This document shows positions 32,210-41,873 of a DNA stretch of 64,000 bases, one piece after another; the stretch's first letter is position 1; each line of letters opens with the position of its first letter. A program made the position numbers and the translations under genes. This stretch comes from Acytostelium subglobosum LB1. Its lineage: Eukaryota > Evosea > Eumycetozoa > Acytosteliales > Acytosteliaceae. The notes under the pieces are model-generated. The model did not search any database, was not told where the DNA came from, and saw nothing but the letters and a program-made list of their open reading frames with translations. The stretch covers positions 124,001-188,000 of the forward strand of contig NW_012236524.1 of NCBI RefSeq assembly GCF_000787575.1, given 5' to 3'.

Positions 32210-34886
32210 TTACTGAGTGTCTTTGTTTGTCGTCATCGTCGTCGTCGTTGTCGTTGTCGTTGGTTGGTTCGTCGTTGTTGAATCGCCTCGGGTGGCTTGG
32301 TCCGATATGAATCCAATTGGGTTGTTCCAACTGATCTCTTTCAGCTTGGCCACGACGTAGGGAAAGAGTGGACGGTCGGCAGGATCGGTCTGCCAACATT
32401 GCACCAACAGGTCAGCAAACTCCTTGTGGCAGTTCTCGGGGATTGGTGGTCTCAAGCCAGCGTATGCCACCTGGGCCGAGGCCTGAGAGCCATCCAAGTC
32501 AGAGAATGGTATCTCGCCAGTGAGTAACTCCCACACCACCAGGGAGAAGCAGTACACATCGATCTTCTCAGAGTAGTTTCCAAGGTTCTTGGTGATCTCG
32601 GGTGGGCGCCATCGAGGATTGCAGATGCCGCCATTGGTCATGTTCATCGAGACGTCGGCAGGCTTCTCGCGAGACAGTCCAAAGTCTGATATCTTGACGT
32701 TGCCAAGTTCGTCCAACAGTATGTTCTGAGAGGTGAGGTCGCGGTGCACAATGTTCAACGAGTGCATGTGCATCAGACCCAGTGCAATGTCGCTGGCCAT
32801 CTTCAACACCAGCGGGAATGAGTACTTTGTCTTTGGTTGCGTGCTTGGATTGTGAAGGATACTGTATAGACTGCCTCCACTCATATACTCTGTGATGATG
32901 CATGGTGGTTTGTAACATGCTCCAATGAACATTACAATGTTCTGATGATTGCTCCTCTTTAGATTCTCCACTTCTCTTTTGAACCTCTCCTTAAACAGAC
33001 TCTCATCGTCCACAATCTTCAACTTCTTCACTGCCACATGTATATTGTTCCACCAACCTTCCCAGACCTCTGTTTGTTGTTGTTGCATTGTATTAGAATG
33101 GATGTAGACGTGCTCTGGACATTGATGATTGGATGAACATACCACTGAATGATCCTTCACCTATCTTTTGTACAAACTGGATGTCACTTATCTCTATGAT
33201 GTCCGTGACCTCCTTGAGTATCGATCGCAATTGCTTGTATCTATTCTTCTTTATCTTTTCATTCTCCAATGCTCTCTGTATGTCATTTATCTAAGGTTGG
33301 TAGTTTGTTAGATAAACTGTAGATTGAATGAATGGAATGATCCCAGATAGGGCAATACATACAGTCTCTTTGCTGTTTGATAACATATATAAAGAGTCAG
33401 AGATGGACCTTCCACGAGGACGTTGTGACGTCGCTAAGTGTTGAAGCTTGGATGGATTGATCGAGGACGTGGATGATGTTGACTTGTCTCGGTTGCTCTC
33501 GTGATCAGAGTTCATGAATGATACATCCTTGGAGTAGTCGTCCTTCTTGATATTGAAGTGTACAGAGTCGTTGTAGCTAGAGTCGTTCGATGGTGCAAAG
33601 TAGTGTGATTGATTATTGCGTGGACGAGACACTGAGGTTCGTCGCAGAGGCGCCTCAGCCAGGGACGTGCTGGACATGACAAAGCTGTCCTTTGAGTCAT
33701 AAGACGAGTCCTTGGGGTTGTACGTGCGAGGCGTTGAAGGAGGGGATATCGCGCTTATTGGCTGTGGATGCGAGGAGAGGAACGAGCTAATCAACGAGTT
33801 GTTGAAGAGCTCTGATGTGCTGCCCAGAGATGCGTGCAGTATCGAGGGGTGTGCAGGCACCTCAATGTGTGGCTGGCTAGAGCTAAGCAACTTGTTGGTT
33901 GTCGGCGTGATAATGGAGGGAGAGGAGATTGAAAGCTGTATGTTGTTGGGTAGATAATGGTCCATGTTGCTGAATATACTACTGTTCAGACTCATCAGAG
34001 TCTGTTCATTGTTGTTGTGATGATGATAAGATCGCTGCTGCTGTGCTGACGAGTAACTGCTTCCGGCAATGTCATCGTAGCCCGCTGAATATGTGGATGT
34101 TGTTGTGTATGCTACATTGTTCTTGTTGCTGTCAAAGCTGTCAAATAGTGATCGCTTGCTGCCCTGTGTACCTGTTGTGCTCTTGAGTATGTCGACAGAG
34201 GCCGAGGAGATACTGCCATGCCTCAGGTTGCCCGATGGTACCGACATTGATTGCGAGGTGGGCACGACCTGGTTGCAGAGGTCACACACAGTCGAGTGTT
34301 GTTGTTGCAATGACATTGGCAAGTCAACAGTCAGCTGCTGAGGGGAGGCATGGTGTAGTTGGATGTTGTGGGCCTCCTCCAACGTTGTCTCAAAGTCGAG
34401 ATTGGGACTGTTGGCCAACACTGACGTGGCTAGCGTGCTGTTTGACCCTGATGCTGGAGGTGAGGGCGCTGATGATGAGAGATCGTTTGAATAGGTCCTC
34501 GTTGTAGTCGATGGGTGGCCACGAGGTGAAGGTGTATCACCCAGTATTGTTGGTGGTGGTGCACAACTGTTGATGATGAAGCTATTACTGTTTGATTTAT
34601 GGTCCACCGATGTCATCCTCTTGCTACCTCTCTTTGACTTTTTGCTCTTGGCCAACTTCTCATTCTTTGAGGAGGAGGTCGATGTGCTGTTACTTCGTCG
34701 ACTTGTATTATTATTATTGTTATTGTTGTTGTTGTTTGCTGTTGTATCTGCTGTAGCTGTTGTAGTTGTTGTTGATGTGTCAGAGACGGACGAGTGCTCA
34801 GATACAGAGTAGTAGTGGTCACCCTTTGTTGAGATCGGCGACAAGGTAGGTGAGTCTTGATCCGATTTGCTTGAAGTTATACCCAT
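32210..34886 (-). CDS. TKL-type protein kinase with N-myristoylation signal
   Basis: Three exons (34886..33363, 33290..33143, 33069..32210) give 843 residues. The ATG at 34886 gives MGITSSKSD, a textbook N-myristoylation start; the in-frame codon upstream at 34895 is GTG and was rejected. About 500 residues of Ser/Thr/Asn-rich disordered sequence follow, with a lone CDLCNQVV pair. The kinase domain (about 540-800) has all motifs: [45 protein letters not shown] and [16 protein letters not shown]. It ends in a Thr-rich tail. The motifs fit the tyrosine-kinase-like group, so it is probably a Ser/Thr or dual-specificity kinase tethered to membrane. It looks active; substrates unknown. Confidence 0.92.
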
Positions 34887-35220
34887 GTTGAACACATCTA
34901 TCTAGATATCCGATTGACAAATAGTCTATTGCTAATGTCAACCAAGAGAGAGACAAGGTTTATGTGTGTATAAATAATACAAGTACGAATAGAGAGTGGT
35001 GGGCCGATGCAAGCATGTTTGCCCATGCAATAAAATCTTGGGAGCAGTCAATTTTTAATAATCCAACTTATTAAATAATTCTTTAATATTAATGGAAATA
35101 ATATATATATATTAATCTATCGAATATTTATTTAAAATAGTAATACAAACATGACATTAAATTTCAAAAACCGCCAAATTTTGGCTACTTAAGCATGGAA
35201 TAGTAAATCACCAAAACATG
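34887..35220. other. AT-rich intergenic region upstream of kinase and tRNA
   Basis: Holds the kinase 5' region and AT-rich DNA (TATATATATATTAAT near 35102). The last 50-55 bp before the tRNA are shared with the flank of the inverted tRNA copy. No gene is seen. Confidence 0.45.
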
Positions 35221-35294
35221 GGCTCCATAGCATAGCTGGTTATTGTACTTCCCTAGTAAGGAAGGGGGTCACGAGTTCGAATCTCGTTGGAGCC
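35221..35294 (+). tRNA. tRNA-Thr (AGT)
   Basis: 74 nt with acceptor stem GGCTCCA/TGGAGCC fully paired. Anticodon stem CTTCC/GGAAG holds loop CTAGTAA, so the anticodon is AGT (Thr, probably inosine-modified). The T arm is ACGAG-TTCGAAT-CTCGT. The D stem has one T-T mismatch and one G-T pair. The variable loop has one G more than the inverted copy. A TTTTTT pol III terminator follows at once. No intron. Confidence 0.92.
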
Positions 35295-35726
35295 TTTTTT
35301 CTATTAAAATGTTTGTATTTTTTTTCAAAATGAAATGGGGTGGAGGAGGGGAACTGCTTCGGTGGGTATCTTGCCATTGGAGAGAATAGGGGCGTACCAG
35401 TTGTGTTGGGGAAGTGTCTGGATCTGAGAACAGTCCAAGGGTTGTAGCAAGTGAGGAACGTTCCTCACGTTTACTTTGTCTCCCTCGAAAGTATACTATA
35501 CATTGTCAATTATTTTGACAATTTTTTTCAATTATAGACAAAAGTTTGGATGATTGAATATACTAACCAAATTCATTTTCTTGACATCCAGTTAGAATCA
35601 ATAGATAGTCAATTCAACAATGTTTAGTAAAATCAAATTATCACCTCAAAACTGTTTAAACAAAGAGATAAAATGTTGCAAAAAAACGTACTTTTTTCGT
35701 ATGAAAATTTAATTAAAGAGAGAAAA

Positions 35727-35799
35727 GGCTCCAACGAGATTCGAACTCGTGACCCCTTCCTTACTAGGGAAGTACAATAACCAGCTATGCTATGGAGCC
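35727..35799 (-). tRNA. tRNA-Thr (AGT), inverted copy
   Basis: 73 nt, identical to the tRNA at 35221..35294 except for one G less in the variable loop, and so of standard length. Same acceptor stem and CTAGTAA anticodon loop. A short T run (TTTT) follows the 3' end on the minus strand. The two genes face each other 432 bp apart. Confidence 0.93.
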
Positions 35800-35925
35800 C
35801 ATGTTTTGGTGATTTTCAATGCCTTGATTAAGTAGGGAATATTTTGGCGATTTTTTTTTTTTAACAATAATTAGATTCAATGATTAATCCAAGAAACTGC
35901 GTATGTACACTTGTGTGTGTTTAGT

Positions 35926-37118
35926 TTATTCATTGGTCGATAGTTGTTTGCCCACTTTCTTTGCCAAGTGTATTACACAAGCAATGATTGCAATGCTTCC
36001 TAATGTTCCAAATATAATAGCTGGTATCTTCCATTTCATATCGTTCCTCCTCTTTGCTTGTTTGATCAATGATACTACGTGCGTGACATATGGAAATAAA
36101 GAAAGAAGGTAGGTGTAAGGTAAATAAATAGTTAGTATGTGATGGTCAATGACATTCAATCAATGTATGTATATATTATACACTTACAGTCATATTGAAA
36201 TACAGCCTCTGTTGTAGTTTGATTTGCCACATTGACTGTGACACTGACTATGATTCGTGGAGGGTCACCTATGCTTGGAAGCTCACATATGATCGTTGCG
36301 TAGTCCAACACGGTGGGATTGGCACACTCCAAATCGCCTACAATCACTTGAGTCTGTTGATCAAAGAAGTTAGTTCCTTTGATCGTGATGTTTCCACCCA
36401 GCTGCGTAGTGTTGGTCGTGTTGATAATAGTTGGTGGATTGTATCCAAAGAGGACGTGAGGATCACTGGCATGATTAGGGATGTCGTTGATGCGAATGGT
36501 TGTGTCAAAGCCGACACCTGCACCGGGCGAAGCCATGCAAGTGATGGCCTTGAGAGCAAGGTCGATCGGTGATGCCTGGCTGCAAGTGTAGCCCGTCTGT
36601 CCCAATAGTAAGCTAACGGTATATGGTACAGGTATTGGAGAATTAAAGTTGGTCAGCTGGAGGAAGTGTCCAGTGACTGTGACGACGCCTCCAGACGTGG
36701 GTGCGCTTGTGATGTTGGTGATGACCGGTGCGATGGCCGAGGGCGAGACCGCGGGCACAAAGTTCTTGTTGGCGCTCTTGATGGTCAGGCTGAAGGTGGG
36801 ATTGAACGGGCATCGATCGGGGATGTTAAAAGTGAACGTTGTGTCGTTGATTGCAGTACCCTGCACCTGAATAGTGTTTACAGTAAGCACTGCATCGCTT
36901 AGGTCAGTGCCAAGTCCACCATCAGTTGATATAATATATCCAATCTCTTGTTGTTGTAAGAATGTTATTGTTGCTTTTGTAGTTGCTATAAATGAATGAA
37001 TAAGAAGTTAGTGATTGATTCATTGATTGAGTGAGTGTATATATAACATACTTGTTAACAAACAACATATATATAGTAATAGTAGTACATATTTGAAGTT
37101 GGCATTCTCTGATGTCAT
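35926..37118 (-). CDS. Type I membrane protein with IPT/TIG domains
   Basis: Three exons (37118..37052, 36985..36188, 36074..35926) give 337 residues. Exon 1 encodes a signal peptide (MTSENANFKYVLLLLYICCL). The extracellular part has IPT/TIG Ig-like folds, seen as PVITNITSAPTSGGVVTVTG ... FLQLTNF and PPTIINTTNTTQLGGNITIK ... GTNFFDQQTQVIVGDLECAN, with several N-x-T sites. A single C-terminal transmembrane helix (IPAIIFGTLGSIAIIACVIH) and a short basic tail follow. In dictyostelids TIG proteins include allorecognition and adhesion molecules (Tgr family); this one is short and its partner is unknown. Introns 1 and 2 contain CACTAAC and TACTAAC. Confidence 0.85.
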
Positions 37119-37418
37119 TCTTGTATTGTAAACATGTTATTTGTACATAATAAATATCAGTTGCCTAGTGATTGTAGTCAACTTTGTCGGTTTCATCCTC
37201 GGGACAATTCACACAAAAATTTGGAATGTGATGTCTTGCATCATACATATTAATACATTCTTCAAGAACATAACATATTATTAATTTTTAATCAATATTA
37301 AAATAAAGTTAAAGATTGTCCTTAATAATAACTAACTCAATCTAATAGACTGTACAATATAAAATAAGATAGAAGAAGAAATCATCTTTTTATTCATTTA
37401 TCCATAATATTAAATAAC

Positions 37419-37742
37419 ATGGAAATAAATAATAGTCAAGATCTTAGCAAACTATCAACAAATAATTTGAGAAAACAACTGGTTGATATTAAATATGAAC
37501 TCAATACAAGGAGAGGATATAAACTTTCTGATGACCATGATGATGATGGTGATGAACATCTAAACGATGAGAATAATCAAAAGAACTTCAAAGTTTATAT
37601 TCTCTTTGTCAAAGAGAATCGACCAAGAGTAAAGGAGGAGAACCCTGATGCTACGTTTGGGAAGATTGGACACATCCTTTGCAAAAAATGGGAAGACTTG
37701 GTACCAACAGACAAAGAGACCTATTTAAAGATGGTAAAGTGA
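37419..37742 (+). CDS. Small HMG-box protein
   Basis: Single exon, 107 residues. The N-terminus (MEINNSQDLSKLSTNNLRKQ) is helical, followed by an acidic linker (DDHDDDGDEHLNDEN). The HMG box runs from about 60 to the end: FKVYILFVKENRPRVKEENP, FGKIGHILCKKWEDLVPTDK and ETYLKMVK. It is a non-sequence-specific DNA-bending type by sequence. The protein stops right at the third helix, so the box is barely complete. A role in chromatin is inferred from the family. The gene is divergent from the TIG gene, about 300 bp apart. Confidence 0.8.
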   Translation: MEINNSQDLSKLSTNNLRKQLVDIKYELNTRRGYKLSDDHDDDGDEHLNDENNQKNFKVYILFVKENRPRVKEENPDATFGKIGHILCKKWEDLVPTDKETYLKMVK

Positions 37743-38278
37743 AGCGAAGTTATTTAGGATACAAATATTGGCACTTATTTACTCAATAGTTGGTCATCAA
37801 GTGAGGGAAGAAATAATAAGTGTGTTCTTATTCCCAATTATTTCTTCAAGTTGAAGTTATTTAATCACTCAAACCCATAATAAATCATATAATATTTAGA
37901 AGCATTGTTAATATTATACAATTATTAGTATGATTGATGGGCCTGGAACGACTACCAAACAAATAAGCAGACGCCAGCTAAGCATCAGTTACATACTTAA
38001 CAAAATAATCAATCATTGGAAGCCTAGATATCCTTGCCTTTTGATCACAATCCAAGCTTTGAACTTCACAAAGTCTATGTTTTCGAAATTAAATTGTGTT
38101 GTTCAAGGGGTTGTGCGTGATTGTTTGTGAAGATCACACTTTGATGATGATCACTTCAAACTTCATTTTTAATTAGTTGTACATATTTAATAATTTAAAA
38201 GAGAGAAATAATCATACATATATATTACATATTACATTAGAGTTGTATAATAATAATAATAATTGATTCAACACAAAC
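37743..38278. other. Intergenic region between HMG-box and proteasome genes
   Basis: AT-rich, 0.54 kb. It contains ACCCATAA at 37873-37880, similar to the upstream element of dictyostelid small RNA genes, and moderately complex sequence after it (37930-38130). I could not recognise a structured RNA there. The final 60 bp are TATA-like promoter for the proteasome gene. Confidence 0.4.
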
Positions 38279-39287
38279 ATGTATAGAAACCAATACGATT
38301 CTGATATTACAACTTTCAGTCCTTCAGGCAGAATTCACCAGATTGAATATGCTATGGAGGCTGTCAAGCAGGGCAGTGCAGCGATCGCACTCAAGTCGAA
38401 ACAGTACGCCGTACTGATCAGTTTGAAGAGATCGAGCTCCGAGCTGGGCTCCTACCAGAAGAAGATATTCAACGTCGATGATCACATTGGCATTGCCATC
38501 TCTGGTCTCACCGCCGACGCCAGAGTACTGTGCAACTACATGCGAAATGAATGCTCCAACTATAAATACGTATACGAGGCCGATATGAGAGTTGAGAGAC
38601 TTGTTACCAAGGTTGCAGATAGTATTGTATCGTTCATTCATTCAATCAATCAATCAATCAATCAATCAAAGGACATTCATTCAACTCGATATCGATCACT
38701 AACATTGTCCCAATCAAACACAAACACAGAGTCACAGGTGCATACACAGAGATACGGAAGAAGACCATATGGTGTTGGTCTGTTGGTAGCTGGCTATGAT
38801 GTAAGCTATCCTAACCTCATTGATTACAAGACAAAGACACTAACATACAGCATCGTGATGTATAGCAAACCGGAGCTCACATTTTCCAGACATGCCCATC
38901 AGGCAACTTCTACTCGTACAAAGCTATTTCGATTGGCGCTAGATCACAGTCGGCCAAGACCTATCTGGAGAAGCACTTTGAGGTCTTTGAGACATGCTCA
39001 CTGCAAGAGTTGATCGTTCACGGTCTTCGTGCTCTTCGTGAGACCATCCCCAACAGCGACACTGGTCTCAACTCCAAGAATGTATCCATTGGCTTTGTTG
39101 GACACGATCAAGCATTCAAGATTATTGAAGGAGATGATACACAAGCCTATGTAAGTGTAACCTAATACCTTCATCGTCATCATCATCATGTACTAACCAT
39201 TTCTTACAACAAATGTCGCTGTAGCTTGACTCAATTGAGAATGAGGCCGCTGAGGGTGAGGGAGAGGCCATGCAGGTTGGCAACTAA
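38279..39287 (+). CDS. psmA1: 20S proteasome subunit alpha type-1
   Basis: Four exons (38279..38621, 38730..38800, 38866..39150, 39225..39287) give 253 residues. Alpha-subunit hallmarks are clear: [68 protein letters not shown] and [20 protein letters not shown]. The YDSD..TFSP..R and RNQYD start match PSMA1 (alpha-1) rather than the other alpha subunits. Alpha subunits form the outer gated rings of the 20S core and have no protease site. Intron 1 is 108 nt and contains no stop in the reading frame, so its retention would add 36 residues. All three introns have CACTAAC or TACTAAC. Confidence 0.96.
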
Positions 39288-39491
39288 GTTCATACACAGG
39301 TAGAGTTGATTGATAACTGCCACAACCAACAACAACAACAATCAGGTGATGATGCAAGCAATAGGGTATCAATCAATCCCTCGCAATAAATATATCCTTT
39401 TAGATAATATAACAAGTAGAATGATTGATTGTAGTGTATAGTATATGAATGACAATGGGGTTTATTAGAGTCCTTGATAGACCAGACCTAT

Positions 39492-41230
39492 TTAATGGGT
39501 TCTTCTGGCAGTTCTGAACAACAGAGTATCCTTCTGAGCATCGAAGCTGATGCGCATCATCAAGAGAGAACCAAAGATGACAGCCAACACGAGGATGATG
39601 GGCAAGAAGAGGAAGACCTGGAAGAGAGCGGTGGCCTGGGAGTCAGCAGCAAAGTCTGGGCTGTTGTAGCTGTTGGACGAGCTGGCATTGATCTGGAGCA
39701 GACGGATGTCAAACTCTGGGTGGGCAATGCAGTGGACCTTGATCTCAGCAGAGACGACCTGCTCAAGCTCGTCACAGAGAGTCTGGCGCTCGGCCTTGGA
39801 GTCGTACTGCAAATAGACGGTTGGGGCAGAGGCAGCGCCGACAATATGCTCGCCAGCGACCTCGGCAATCTGGTCGATGAGCTGCTGGTCAGCAGCGGGC
39901 ATACCTGGCATGACGAGGACCTCGCAGGCAATACGGCCGTAGAGACCGTTGAGCTGCTCGTAGGCAGACTGCATGGTCTTGTCGACGAGCTGCAGGGCAA
40001 AGCTGTAGAGGGCGGACTCCTTGTCCATACCGTTGAGGGTGGCAAAGGTGAAGGAGATCATGTCGGGGACAGAGTCGGCGACGGCACCGTTGAAGGCGTT
40101 CTTCTCGGAGAACATGCGGACGGTCTTGTAAACAAAGGTCAACTCCTTGAGGAGGGCGCTGTACTGGTCAATGTCGATGGTGACCTTGCTGCCAACGGCG
40201 CTGAAGATGGTCAGCTGATCGCCAGCGAGCTTGGTGGACCAGCCGGTGGGGAGGACAAAGTTTCTGAACTCGTTGGCGTACAACATACGCTCAATGTCGG
40301 TGATGGTGAACTTGAACTGCTCGTCTCTGTTGTATCCGTACAAGGACTGCATCTGGTAGGCACCGCTAAAGACGGCGTGGTAGTTGCCGTTGGGGTACTG
40401 CTTGGCAACGTCGCGGTGGACGGCGGAGGCACCGGTCATGGCCGAGCTGGAAGAGCCCGAGATGATGAGCGATTGTCCAGCGTAGGTCTGGGTGAGGACG
40501 TCGGCCAAGTTGGCAGAGAGGGCGATGGCCTTCTCGCGGTAGGCGTTCATACGCTCAGCACCTGGGGTCTCCCAGTGGGAGCCAACGATTCCGTGGACGT
40601 CTGGGGTGACACCAGTGGCAACGGTGGCCAACTCGGCAACAGAGTCCATTGGGTAGAATGACTTCTCGACATTGATGGCATTCTCAGTGTTGAGGAATGA
40701 CAATGAGGCCTTGGACAAGTCAGCTAGTAGTAATAGTGATTGAATGAGTGATTGAGTATGTTAGTTGATTGTTCGATTTGATCGATTGAATGAATGAGTG
40801 CATGATGTGGACATGGACATACCAGATGAAACACCATCGAGACCGAAGAAGAGGTTCAACTTTGGCTTGTTAAAGACTGAGAGCTTTGGGAAGCCAGTTC
40901 TGTCATCGCTACCCATTGGGATAGTGCCCATGGTGTGTGAGATGAGAGAGGCGATCTGAACGTCCTTCATGTTGGTGAGCTCAACATTTGAGTAAACGTT
41001 GCCCTTGAGGAACAACAATGAGTTTTGCTTGAACTGTTATGATTGATTGATGATGATATCGCTTGTAAGTATATGCTGTGTTCAAATGTTGTCTGATGAT
41101 GTGTTATAACAATACATACGATTGGTGATTCGATGATGATATCAGCAGATCTCTGTGAGAAGTACTTGATCTCTGATCTGACCACACTGAATGTGACGGC
41201 CAGTATCAAAATAAGAATGATTGACTTCAT
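39492..41230 (-). CDS. Type I membrane protein resembling V-ATPase accessory subunits (ATP6AP2/Ac45 type)
   Basis: Three exons (41230..41120, 41033..40823, 40723..39492) give 517 residues. A signal peptide (MKSIILILILAVTFSVVRSE) leads a long luminal domain with many Ser/Ala/Gln. Near the C-terminus a single helix (LFQVFLFLPIILVLAVIFGS) is followed by SLLMMRISFDAQKDTLLFRT. That tail resembles the DPGxDSIIYRMT tail of renin receptor and Ac45/Voa1, which help assemble and sort the V-ATPase. Similarity of the luminal part is weak, so the assignment rests on architecture and tail. Long antisense frames here are codon shadows. It is divergent from the nucleotidyltransferase gene. Confidence 0.6.
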
Positions 41231-41873
41231 CTCTGTATATGTGTATATATAAATATAAATATGTAATAAGTGTTAGAATTTGATAATGTGTCAAAGAGAA
41301 AAGAGAAAGCAAGAGACAAGTAGAGAGCTGAGCTCAATGTGGGTGTGTGAGCGAATGAAAAAAAAACTAATACACAAAGGAGAAAAACGACCTGGGAACC
41401 AGGCAAATTGGAAAAATCTGGTCAAGAAAAACCTGGTTCTGATTGTTTTTTGAACTTCCATCATTAACCCATCTCGAGAACTTATCAACAGTTAATATTA
41501 ACCAGTGAATAGACTCATGAGGGGGTTGGGAAGTAATGTCAAGTCAATGAGCATGACATTGAGAAAAGGACAATGTGGATAGGTTTGATTGTTGTTGTGG
41601 AGAGAGACTTGAATTGACAAGTCGAAAACAGAGAGAAAATTGAGAAGGAATGGGTTTGATATTGTGTGTGAAGTTGTTTAATTGCACTCTGACTATCGTC
41701 AACTACTCAATTTATCAATCATTGTTGTGTTTAAACACACAATTATACAATTACTACTTTATATCAAACAATCATTCAAACAAACAAACAGACAATAATA
41801 GGTGGACCGACTACCAACCAACACTTTAACACATCACTGACTGAGCTCAGTCAAACAATCAATCAATAATCAT
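41231..41873. promoter_or_regulatory. Divergent intergenic region
   Basis: 0.64 kb between the ATP6AP2-like gene and the nucleotidyltransferase gene, which start in opposite directions. AT-rich near both starts, purine-rich in the middle (AGAGAAAAGAGAAAGCAAGAG). No gene or clear site is seen. Confidence 0.4.

Larger units (their letters stand above)
35168..35860. repeat. Inverted repeat carrying the tRNA-Thr pair
   Basis: Similarity of the two arms extends beyond the tRNAs into 5' flanks: AATCACCAAAACATG precedes both genes exactly. A further 35-40 bp (CGCCAAA...CTACTTAA) are recognisably alike. The 3' flanks are not alike beyond the T run. The spacer (35295-35726) is AT-rich with no gene seen. 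Confidence 0.75.

Noticed and set aside
37873-37880. ACCCATAA as a dictyostelid small-RNA upstream element (DUSE-like)
   Set aside because: An 8-base motif is expected about once per window by chance, and the sequence 60-70 bases downstream shows no recognisable snRNA, snoRNA or class I RNA features.
39474-40661. Long plus-strand open frame antisense to the ATP6AP2-like gene
   Set aside because: Composition (Gly/Leu/Val/Asp runs) is what the complement of this gene's codon use gives; the minus strand has signal peptide, helix and clean splices.
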